64,000 bases of DNA from Sphingomonas gilva (GTDB lineage: Bacteria; Pseudomonadota; Alphaproteobacteria; Sphingomonadales; Sphingomonadaceae). Positions 53,100-64,000 of the stretch are shown piece after piece (the stretch's first letter is position 1; each line of letters begins with the position of its first letter). A program made the translations under genes and the position numbers. A model generated the notes under the pieces. That model worked only from the letters and a program-made list of their open reading frames with translations. It did no database searches and was not told where the DNA came from. The stretch spans positions 124,001 to 188,000 of the forward strand of contig NZ_QWLV01000005.1 of the NCBI RefSeq assembly GCF_003515075.1, read 5' to 3'.

Positions 53100-53690
53100 A
53101 TGATAACGCTGGTCGCCATTGGTCTCGCACAGGCCGCCCTCCCGGACGCTCTGACACCAATGACCGATCCGGCTCGCTGGGTAACGACTGATGATTATCC
53201 GGCCGAAGCGCTGAAGGCGAAGGCGCAAGGAGGTGTGCGAGTCCGGTTGGCGATCAACGCGGCGGGAAGGGTCTCTGATTGCACCGTTGTTGAATCAAGC
53301 GGTCACGCATCGCTTGATGAAGGAACCTGTGCGACGATGTCCAAGCGAGCTGCCTTCAATCCGGGTGCGCCGAACCGGTTCGCGCATCGAACCATAGTCT
53401 GGAGCTTGCCCGATCAAGGCGCGTCGGGTGAGTATTATACGCCCACCGAACCTATCGAAGTGACGGAAACAATATTCAGCGATTCGATCTTGGAAACGGA
53501 GATCGTGCTCGATGAACAAGGCAGGGTCGAAACCTGCCGAGTGATTGAGACAAAGCCGCCATCCCCCTTCGATGCATGTGCGGACGTCCCGGCCGGCATG
53601 AGCATGGGGCCGGGACATCTGCGGGACGGGAAGCCCATCAAGGCTCACATCAGGAAGAGAATGACGATCTCCACGACCTTCCCGGAATAA
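53100..53690 (+). CDS. exported protein with two TonB C-terminal-like domains
   Basis: 196 aa from the ATG at 53100 after GGGAGG. Short hydrophobic start (MITLVAIGLAQAALPDA). First TonB-C-like unit: DDYPAEALKAKAQGGVRVRLAINAAGRVSDCTVVESSG, CATMSKRAAFNPG. A second, weaker one: ILETEIVLDEQGRVETCRVIE...ACADVPAGM. There is no Pro-rich linker or firm membrane anchor, so it is not a normal TonB. Such proteins may be periplasmic partners of the Ton system. The paired Cys in each unit probably form disulfides. Confidence 0.7.
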   Translation: MITLVAIGLAQAALPDALTPMTDPARWVTTDDYPAEALKAKAQGGVRVRLAINAAGRVSDCTVVESSGHASLDEGTCATMSKRAAFNPGAPNRFAHRTIVWSLPDQGASGEYYTPTEPIEVTETIFSDSILETEIVLDEQGRVETCRVIETKPPSPFDACADVPAGMSMGPGHLRDGKPIKAHIRKRMTISTTFPE

Positions 53691-53768
53691 AATCGACAAC
53701 CTATTGGGGGTGACGCGGAACGGCGAAATCACTATCTGATCGCTGTCCTCCTTGCCAAAAGAGCCCGC

Positions 53769-54029
53769 TTGAACCTTCTCCTCGTCCTTACAGCGCTTCT
53801 GACCAGCCTCACCGGGATAATCTCTGGCGAGCGGGCAGCCACGGCGCGTGTGCAGGCAAACGCGCGCTCGGTCGAGCAGGTCGCCACGGCCGTCGCTGAG
53901 CACGTGGTCGTTGTGATCTCGCCCGGGCTACATCCTGACGGCGTGCTCTACAGCCGCATTGTGCCACTACCGCGCACGCTGGCGTTAGCGCCCGCGGCCC
54001 CGATCTTTGCGGAGAAGCGGCGCGAATAG
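53769..54029 (+). CDS. small hypothetical exported protein upstream of secA
   Basis: 86 aa from a TTG at 53769; no ATG is available near the start. The N-terminus [19 protein letters not shown] is a signal or membrane segment, followed by [28 protein letters not shown] and a C-terminal basic end AEKRRE. No family recognised. Small exported proteins of this look precede secA in some sphingomonads (from memory). The unusual start codon keeps confidence low. Confidence 0.5.
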   Translation: MNLLLVLTALLTSLTGIISGERAATARVQANARSVEQVATAVAEHVVVVISPGLHPDGVLYSRIVPLPRTLALAPAAPIFAEKRRE

Positions 54030-54115
54030 AGTGCCGGCGGTCTCCCTCTCTCGCATCACAATTTGGTCCGCGCGCGATGCGGGCAATTCAACATTCCAGA
54101 CGAAAGTCCGATTCC

Positions 54116-56857
<2,742 letters not shown>

Positions 56858-56867
56858 GAGCTAGAAG

Positions 56868-58804
<1,937 letters not shown>

Positions 58805-58835
58805 CTAACGACAAATTGCGCAAATGCCAGGAAAG

Positions 58836-58910
58836 TGGCTCCCCGGGCCGGATTCGAACCAGCGACCGATCGATTAACAGTCGATTGCTCTACCGCTGAG
58901 CTACCGGGGA
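58836..58910 (-). tRNA. tRNA-Asn (anticodon GTT)
   Basis: 75 nt including an encoded CCA. On the minus strand it folds as acceptor TCCCCGG/CCGGGGA, D arm GCTC-AGCGGTA-GAGC, anticodon arm ATCGA-CTGTTAA-TCGAT with anticodon GTT, a short variable region, T arm GCTGG-TTCGAAT-CCGGC with one G-T pair, discriminator G, then CCA. It lies between nadK and mreB on the same strand as both. Confidence 0.95.
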
Positions 58911-58985
58911 ATGCCTGTTTCCGCGTGACGCGTGGCGTCTCGGAGGCGCGCCTATAGCAGCGCCTTTTCGCCGATTGCAAGCGCC

Positions 58986-59759
58986 TCAGGCGATGAATTG
59001 CTCCATCGTTATGCGGTCGTCCAGCGCGTGCTCGGGATCGAACAGCAAGGTGAGGTCGCGGGCGTGGTCTATTTCGATTTCTACGCGCGAAACTTCTCGA
59101 ACCTCGCGCTGATCGGCCACTGCGCTTACGGGGCGCTTTTCGGGTTCGAGGGCGCGGAGGGATATGCGGGCGCGGTCTGGGAGGATGGCGCCGCGCCAGC
59201 GGCGGGGGCGGAAGGGGCTGATCGGGGTGAGCGCGAGGAGGGCCGAGCCGAGGGGGAGGATCGGTCCGTTGGCGGAGAGATTGTAGGCAGTCGAGCCGGC
59301 CGGGGTCGCGACGAGGACGCCGTCGCAGACCAGTTCCGGGATCACCACGCGGCCGTTGACCGTCACCTCCAGCTTCGCCGTCTGGCGCGTTTCGCGCAGC
59401 AGCGAGACCTCGTTGATGGCGGGGCTGGTCACGCGCTCGCCGGTCACCGTCTCGGCGGTCATCCTGAGCGGGGTGACCTTGAACGGACGGACGCGCTCCA
59501 GCCGCGCATCGAGCCCCTCGAACCGCCATTCGTTCATCAGGAAGCCGACCGTGCCGAGGTTCATGCCGAACACCGGCACGATCCGCCGCCGTTCGAGCAT
59601 GGCGTGGAGCGTCTGCAGCATGAAGCCGTCGCCGCCCAGCGCGACGACATGATCGGCATCCTCGACCGCGACCCAATCATAGCGCTCGCGCAGGTCGCGC
59701 GCGGCCGCCTGCGCGGCATCGGTGGGGGAGGCGACGAGCGCCCGCGCGCGGCCGCTCAC
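58986..59759 (-). CDS. nadK: NAD kinase
   Basis: 257 aa from a GTG overlapping the moaA stop (GTGA). Makes NADP+. The signature VVALGGDGFMLQTLH (GGDG at 42-45) is followed by FGMNLGTVGFLMNEW and the NAD-binding DGVLVATPAGSTAYNLSANGPILP. Length is normal for alphaproteobacteria. Tail-to-head coupled to moaA, followed by tRNA-Asn. Confidence 0.95.
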   Translation of the reverse strand: MSGRARALVASPTDAAQAAARDLRERYDWVAVEDADHVVALGGDGFMLQTLHAMLERRRIVPVFGMNLGTVGFLMNEWRFEGLDARLERVRPFKVTPLRMTAETVTGERVTSPAINEVSLLRETRQTAKLEVTVNGRVVIPELVCDGVLVATPAGSTAYNLSANGPILPLGSALLALTPISPFRPRRWRGAILPDRARISLRALEPEKRPVSAVADQREVREVSRVEIEIDHARDLTLLFDPEHALDDRITMEQFIA

Positions 59760-60772
59760 CCGCCGGTCACGCTCATATGGCGGGCGACGGCGGGCGACGC
59801 CGAATCGATGCGGAAATCGTGACGCAATGGCTTGTGGCCGAGCGCCGCGTCGATCGCCGCATCGAGCGCGCCGATGCCGCCCTCGCGCAGCGCCGCCTTG
59901 AGATCGACCCGATCCTCATGCCCCAGGCACATGTAGAGATGGCCCTCGGTGGTCAGCCGCATCCGGTTGCAGCCGTCGCAGAAATTGTCGGTGAGCGGGG
60001 AGATGAGGCCGAGCCGCGTGCCGAATTCACCGACCCGCCAATAGCGCGCCGGGCCACCGGTCCGGTGTGCGTCGCGCGACAAGGTGAAGCGGCGGGAAAG
60101 GTCGTCGAACACCGCGGTCAGCGGCACGAACCGGTCGGCGCGGTCCTCGTCGATCGCGCCCAGCGGCATGGTTTCGATCAGCGACAGGTCGAAGCCCTGT
60201 TCGCCGCACCAAGCGAGCATGTCGGGGATCTCGGCGTCGTTCAGGCCCTTCAAGGCGACCATGTTGATCTTGACCGCGAGGCCAGCGGCCTTTGCCGCGG
60301 CGATGCCGCCGAGCACGCGGGCGAGATCGCCGTGGCGCGTGATGAAGCGGAAGCGTTCGGGATCGAGGCTGTCGAGGCTGATGTTGATCCGCCGGATACC
60401 CGCGGCCGCGAGATCATCGGCATGATCGGCGAGCCGGGTGGCGTTGGTGGTCATCGTCAGCTCATCGAGGCCATCGCCGAGATGCCGACCGATCCGCCGC
60501 GCGAGATCGACGACATCGCGCCGCACCAGCGGCTCGCCGCCCGACAGACGGATCTTGCTGACCCCGCGCGCGATAAAGCGATCGGCGATCAGCGCGATCT
60601 CCTCCAGGCTGAGCAGCGCCGCGCGGGGCAGGAAGGTCATCTGCTCCGCCATGCAATAGCGGCAGCGCAGATCGCACCGGTCGGTCACCGAGATGCGCAG
60701 ATAGCTGATCCGCCGCCCATGGACGTCGATCAAGCTGGCATCGGGGCCGGTCCGGGGCAGAGCGCAGGCCAT
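59756..60772 (-). CDS. moaA: GTP 3',8-cyclase MoaA
   Basis: 338 aa radical SAM enzyme, first step of molybdopterin synthesis. N-terminal cluster C33, C37, C40 in VTDRCDLRCRYC; C-terminal substrate-binding cluster C265, C268, C282 in NFCDGCNRMRLTTEGHLYMC. IRLSGGEPLVRRD and MTTNATRLADHA also fit. The usual C-terminal GG is present (SVTGG), needed for activation of the GTP chemistry. Its partner moaC is not in the window, and moaB is 50 kb away. Coupled to nadK. Confidence 0.96.
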   Translation of the reverse strand: MACALPRTGPDASLIDVHGRRISYLRISVTDRCDLRCRYCMAEQMTFLPRAALLSLEEIALIADRFIARGVSKIRLSGGEPLVRRDVVDLARRIGRHLGDGLDELTMTTNATRLADHADDLAAAGIRRINISLDSLDPERFRFITRHGDLARVLGGIAAAKAAGLAVKINMVALKGLNDAEIPDMLAWCGEQGFDLSLIETMPLGAIDEDRADRFVPLTAVFDDLSRRFTLSRDAHRTGGPARYWRVGEFGTRLGLISPLTDNFCDGCNRMRLTTEGHLYMCLGHEDRVDLKAALREGGIGALDAAIDAALGHKPLRHDFRIDSASPAVARHMSVTGG

Positions 60773-60841
60773 GTGCCAGAGCTAGGCGGTTGCAGGACGA
60801 GCGGCAAGAGCGATCGGGGAATCGCGGTGCGGCCACCTATC

Positions 60842-60929
60842 GTCGCCCCTGTGCAGGCAGGGGCCTCGGTCGGCATACGCAAGGGCGGATGTGCCGCAAA
60901 CCCAGCGGCCCTGCTTGCGCGGGGGCGAC
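60842..60929. repeat. REP-type inverted repeat, family E, in the moaA-EAL gap
   Basis: Arms GTCGCCCCTGTGCAGGCAGG (60842 on) and its imperfect complement ending GCGCGGGGGCGAC (60907-60929), about 20 of 23 positions pairing. The GTCGCCCC...GGGGC ends match the hairpin inside fmt. The 269 bp gap holds no gene; the divergent promoters of moaA and the EAL gene must lie here, but I cannot place them. Confidence 0.6.
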
Positions 60930-61041
60930 GGCTAAAGCACTCGCGCTGTGTCCCGTATCCGCCCGGCGCGAGAGAAGCAGGCCATTCCTTCGCGCCCCGT
61001 TTCGCTCTAGCGTCGCCCGTGATGGGGGGCGATACGGCACG

Positions 61042-62754
61042 ATGATGGTTCAGGCGGCTCGCCCCGAAACGACGGTGTTCGTCGCCCCCGCGCGGCAGCT
61101 GGTGCCGGCCGGAGAGGGGGTGCGGCTGGTCAGCGCGGCGGGCGATACGCCGCTCGACCAGCAGTTCCTGGCCAGCCGGGCGCGCGCCGTCGTCGCCGAT
61201 CTGCGCGTCAGCGGCGGGCGCGAGGCGCTGGCGGTGCTGGCGCCGGCGATCCTGGGCCAACATGCGGCGCTGCTCGCCATCGTCGGGCCTGACGACGTGG
61301 CCGGGCTGCACGCCGCGCGCGAGGCCGGCGCGACGCATCTGCTGGTCGCGCCGTTCGCGCCGTCCACGCTGGCGGCGACGCTGGCGGGTCTTGCCGAGAC
61401 GGGGCGCAAGCTTGCCGGCGACTGGTCGATGGAGCCGCTCGCGCCGCCCGATCCCGCCGATCAGCGCCGCGCGGCGACGCGCGATCTGGTGACCGGCGCG
61501 CGCGATGCGCTCGCTGCGCGGCGCTGGCTCGACCGGCGCCTGTCGAGCGGCGAGGGCGAGGGCGTGCTGGTGCTGCTCGTCGCCTTGAGCCGGTTCGAGA
61601 TGGTCAACACCGCCTATGGTCGCACCGCGGGCGACACGGTGCTGCGTGGCGTCGCGGCGCGGATCGAGCATGTCGCCGCCGAAGTGCTGGGCGACGACTG
61701 GCTGGTCGCGCGCATGGGCGGCTCCGAATTCGCCGTGCTGGGACGGCAAGCCGAGCATCCCGAGCGGGTGACATTGCTCGCCGAACAGATCGCCGAAGCG
61801 GTGGCGCGGCCGTTCGTCTCCTCGGGCGCGATCGTCGCGCTGGGTGCCCGCATCGGCGTCGCGGTGGGCGAGGCGGGCGAACGCGACGCCGCCCGCCTGC
61901 TGCGCCGCGCCGGCGAAGCGCTGGAGACCGCGCGCGAATCGGACGGCGCGACGGTGCGCTATGCCAGTCGCACCACCGAGCCCGCGCCCTACGACCTCGC
62001 CATCGATCTGCGCCACGCGATCGAGCGCGGCGAGATCGAGCTGCGTTTCCAGCCGCAGGTGGCGATCGGCGGCGGCGAGATCAGCGGCGTCGAGGCGCTG
62101 GCGCGGTGGAGCCATCCGGTGCTGGGCCTGCTGGGGGCGGAGACGCTGTTCGCCGCCGCGGAGCGGGCCGATCTGGTGCTGGCGCTGAGCGACCATGTCC
62201 AGCGCGCGACATTGCAGGCGGCGGCGGCGTGGACCGGCGCGCGCGCCGGGCTGCGCCTCGCGATCAACCTGACCGCGAACGACATCCGCCGGCCGGGCTT
62301 CGCCGATCTGTTCATCGACCGGGTCGATTCGAGCGGCTTTCCCCGGGGCCGCCTGACGGTGGAGATCACCGAAGGCGGGCTGATCGAGGATCTTTCGCTC
62401 GCCGCCAATCTCTTCGCCCGCTTCCGCGCCACGGGAATCCGCGTCGCGATCGACGATTTCGGCACGGGCTATTCGAACCTGGCCTATCTGAAGTCGCTGC
62501 CGCTCGATTATCTCAAGATCGACAAGCGGATGGCGCAGGACATCGCCGGCACCGCGCGCGACCGGGTGGTGGTGCGCGGGGTGATCGACATGGCGCGATC
62601 GCTGGGGCTGGCGGTGATCGCTGAAGGGGTGGAGACGGCCGAGCAGCTCGACCTGCTGGCGCGCGAGGGGTGCAATTTCTACCAGGGCTATCTGTGCGCC
62701 GAGCCGCTGACCGACGCGGCGCTGGCGGACTTGCTGGAGGAGCGGGGGGGATGA
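61042..62754 (+). CDS. GGDEF/EAL protein: degenerate cyclase domain, intact c-di-GMP phosphodiesterase
   Basis: 570 aa from the ATG at 61042 (61045 also possible). The N-terminal 125 residues look like a pseudo-receiver domain (AVVADLRVSGGREAL, LLAIVGPDDVAGLHAAREAGATHLLVAPF). The GGDEF domain carries GGSEF at 226-230 (Ser for Asp), so cyclase activity is unlikely. The EAL domain is complete: E351-A-L, AINLTANDI, VEITEGG, D471-D472 in IDDFGTGYSN, LKIDKRMAQDI, AEGVET and YQGYLCAEPL. It should therefore hydrolyse c-di-GMP, probably gated by the GGSEF domain. Overlaps the next gene by 4 bases. Confidence 0.9.
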   Translation: MMVQAARPETTVFVAPARQLVPAGEGVRLVSAAGDTPLDQQFLASRARAVVADLRVSGGREALAVLAPAILGQHAALLAIVGPDDVAGLHAAREAGATHLLVAPFAPSTLAATLAGLAETGRKLAGDWSMEPLAPPDPADQRRAATRDLVTGARDALAARRWLDRRLSSGEGEGVLVLLVALSRFEMVNTAYGRTAGDTVLRGVAARIEHVAAEVLGDDWLVARMGGSEFAVLGRQAEHPERVTLLAEQIAEAVARPFVSSGAIVALGARIGVAVGEAGERDAARLLRRAGEALETARESDGATVRYASRTTEPAPYDLAIDLRHAIERGEIELRFQPQVAIGGGEISGVEALARWSHPVLGLLGAETLFAAAERADLVLALSDHVQRATLQAAAAWTGARAGLRLAINLTANDIRRPGFADLFIDRVDSSGFPRGRLTVEITEGGLIEDLSLAANLFARFRATGIRVAIDDFGTGYSNLAYLKSLPLDYLKIDKRMAQDIAGTARDRVVVRGVIDMARSLGLAVIAEGVETAEQLDLLAREGCNFYQGYLCAEPLTDAALADLLEERGG

Positions 62755-63173
62755 GCAACGATCCGATGAACCTGACGGGGGCGTGGTTCGGCAGCTTCAG
62801 CTATCTCGGCACCGGCGATCCCGATGTGTCGTTCATCGCATCGCTGGAGGAGGTGGCGGGCGTCCTGTCGGGCACGACCAGCGAGCCCAACACCATCGCC
62901 GGCACGACGACGCACCTGAACGCCTTCATCCGCGGCAGCCGCGAAGGCGCCGAGGTGAGCTTCACCAAGATGTACGACGGCGAAAGCGATGCGGCGCACG
63001 CGGTAAACTATGCCGGCACGGTCAATGCGGAGGGCACGCGGGTGAGCGGGTTCTGGCAGCTGGAGGAATGGTCCGGCGGGTTCGAGATGACGCGGACGCA
63101 GGTGCAGGAGGAGGAGTTGGAGGAGGTCGAGATGGCCGAGGAACCGGCCTTCGCCAATCTGGTGGGGCGGTGA
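62751..63173 (+). CDS. hypothetical protein coupled to the EAL gene
   Basis: 140 aa, ATG overlapping the upstream stop (ATGA), with a GGAGG-rich start region. MNLTGAWFGSFSYLGTGDPDVSFIASLEEVAGVLSGTTSEPN, GTTTHLNAFIRGSREGAEVSFTKMYDG and VSGFWQLEEWSGGFEMTR suggest a small lipocalin-like or avidin-like beta-barrel. The acidic tail EEEELEEVEMAEEP is unusual. No signal peptide, so cytoplasmic. Coupling to a c-di-GMP phosphodiesterase suggests a linked role, but none is known to me. Confidence 0.7.
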   Translation: MSNDPMNLTGAWFGSFSYLGTGDPDVSFIASLEEVAGVLSGTTSEPNTIAGTTTHLNAFIRGSREGAEVSFTKMYDGESDAAHAVNYAGTVNAEGTRVSGFWQLEEWSGGFEMTRTQVQEEELEEVEMAEEPAFANLVGR

Positions 63174-63224
63174 TGCGGGCGCATGCGCCATGTAAACCGG
63201 ACAACCAGGATTTCCGGTCGTTTC

Positions 63225-63273
63225 GAGCGAAGTCGAGAAACGTCTGGTGGCGCAAGGTTTCTCGACTTCGCTC
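63225..63273. repeat. inverted repeat, family C
   Basis: Perfect 17 bp arms GAGCGAAGTCGAGAAAC (63225-63241) and its complement (63257-63273) with a 15 base loop. It falls in the 5' part of the longest frame of the next gene, giving the repeat-derived peptide SFRAKSRN, which argues that the true gene start lies downstream. Confidence 0.7.
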
Positions 63274-63292
63274 ACCAACGGGCCTGAGGAGC

Positions 63293-63736
63293 TTGGGTTT
63301 TGCATGCGCTGCTGCCCTGCTCCTGGCCGCCTGCGCACCGGCGGCCGCGCCCTCGCCCCAACAGGCGCGCGCTGCGATCGAGGCGGCGATGCGCGACAGC
63401 GCGGCGGGCTGGAACGCGGGGGACCTGGACCGGTTCATGCGCGTATATGCCGACGATCCCGCGACGAGCTTCGTCACCAAGGACGGGTTGATCCGAGGGA
63501 AGTCCACGATCGCCGCGCGTTATGCGCCTAGCTTCGCGGGTGGCGGAAACAGTCGCGGCGCCCTGGATTTCACCTTCCTCGATTTCCGCATGGTGGGACC
63601 GGAGCATGCGCTGCTGACGGCGCGCTATCGGCTGACACCGGCGACGGCGGGCGGCGAGGTCGTGCAGGGGCCGACTACATTGCTGTTCCGCAAGACCGAT
63701 GCCGGATGGCGGATCGTGGCGGATCATAGCGGGTGA
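63293..63736 (+). CDS. lipoprotein with SnoaL/DUF4440-like domain
   Basis: About 147 aa from a TTG at 63293; the frame is open back to an ATG at 63173, but that adds 40 residues encoded by a repeat. The short start fits a lipoprotein signal with lipobox LLAAC (GFACAAALLLAACAP). The domain is a cone-shaped SnoaL-like fold: AIEAAMRDSAAGWNAGDLDRFMRVYADDPATSFVTKDGLIRGKSTIAARY, FRMVGPEHALLTARYRL and GPTTLLFRKTDAGWRIVADHSG. This clade often binds small hydrophobic ligands; no catalytic residue can be assigned. Probably co-transcribed with the two genes upstream. Confidence 0.75.
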   Translation: MGFACAAALLLAACAPAAAPSPQQARAAIEAAMRDSAAGWNAGDLDRFMRVYADDPATSFVTKDGLIRGKSTIAARYAPSFAGGGNSRGALDFTFLDFRMVGPEHALLTARYRLTPATAGGEVVQGPTTLLFRKTDAGWRIVADHSG

Positions 63737-63886
63737 GGGATTGGAGCTTTCGCGTCGAGGAAACGCTATCCGAAACCTCGACGTGAAGCCGAAAGCCATT
63801 GTTCAGCCACTCCTCACCTTTTCCTCATGCCGCTCATCCCGACTCCTGGCAGGTGACGTCCGCAATTGTCACCGGGAGGAAAGCAC

Positions 63887-64000
63887 ATGACGGCATCGAG
63901 CGGCAGGGTCGCCACGGGGACCTGGAACACTTGGCGGATCGCGCGTTGGGCCGCGGCATTGGCGCTGCTGCTGACGCCGCTGATGATGATGCAGATCAGC
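63887..64000 (+). CDS. membrane protein, N-terminus only (runs off the window)
   Basis: 38 codons visible from an ATG after GGGAGGAAAG. A short polar start (MTASSGRVATGTWNTWRIAR) precedes a hydrophobic helix (AALALLLTPLMMMQIS). This resembles the start of small sphingomonad integral membrane proteins of unknown function, but too little is visible for a family call. The 150 bp upstream hold no gene and should contain its promoter. Confidence 0.6.
   Translation, partial: MTASSGRVATGTWNTWRIARWAAALALLLTPLMMMQIS

Overview
The window looks like chromosome of a Sphingomonas-type alphaproteobacterium (Sphingomonadales). The reasons are very high GC with strong third-position bias, two very large TonB-dependent receptors with a flavin-dependent halogenase beside one of them, a DivL-type tyrosine pseudo-histidine kinase, the gene order divL-tsaE-amgK-murU-addB-addA-trxA, AddAB instead of RecBCD, and several families of intergenic palindromes of a kind common in sphingomonads. 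I see no rRNA, CRISPR array, prophage, transposase or plasmid function. One tRNA gene (Asn) is present.

Layout. 0-5 kb: outer-membrane uptake locus on the minus strand (TonB receptor, halogenase, start of a second halogenase-like gene). 5-7.8 kb: plus-strand polysaccharide cluster (YeiB/NagX-like membrane acyltransferase, secreted sandwich-like protein, Tat-type GH5 glycosidase). 7.8-10 kb: radical SAM protein of the PA0069 family behind a perfect alphaproteobacterial SOS box, a YbjN protein and a GAF protein. 10-13 kb: minus-strand run uracil-DNA-glycosylase-like, soluble lytic transglycosylase, moaB. 13-17 kb: ETF-ubiquinone oxidoreductase, TPR protein, ispE. 17-24.5 kb: DUF885 peptidase-like protein, then a tight plus-strand run crotonase-like, N-formylglutamate amidohydrolase, ilvD, lipoprotein, nnrD, RNA m5U methyltransferase. 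24.5-28.5 kb: truA-fmt and divergent recR bracketed by two ~225 bp copies of a long inverted-repeat element, then def. 28.5-34.7 kb: rmuC, amn, peroxiredoxin, yqgE, ahcY. 34.8-39.2 kb: a lower-GC pair, TonB receptor and TIGR03032/DUF4915 protein, facing each other across a terminator. 39.3-50.5 kb: divL-tsaE-amgK-murU-addB-addA-trxA, almost every junction overlapping. 50.5-58.7 kb: PEGA-like lipoprotein, GFA protein and argJ, TonB-C-domain protein, secA, TauE-like permease, a solitary mreB. 58.8-64 kb: tRNA-Asn, nadK-moaA, a GGDEF/EAL protein operon, and the start of a membrane protein at the edge.

How the genes fit together. Most of the window is housekeeping: translation (fmt, def, truA, tsaE, tRNA), recombination and repair (recR, rmuC, addAB, UDG-like), envelope work (slt, amgK-murU wall recycling, mreB, secA), isoprenoid, Arg and branched-chain amino-acid synthesis, and molybdopterin synthesis (moaA, moaB). 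The accessory parts are the two TonB-receptor loci and the glycan cluster. The most informative non-coding signals are the SOS box before the radical SAM gene, a perfect 20 bp palindrome before ahcY, the dispersed inverted-repeat families, and a REP-like hairpin that is translated in frame inside fmt.

Most functional calls rest on recognised motifs and family knowledge. No alignments or searches were run.
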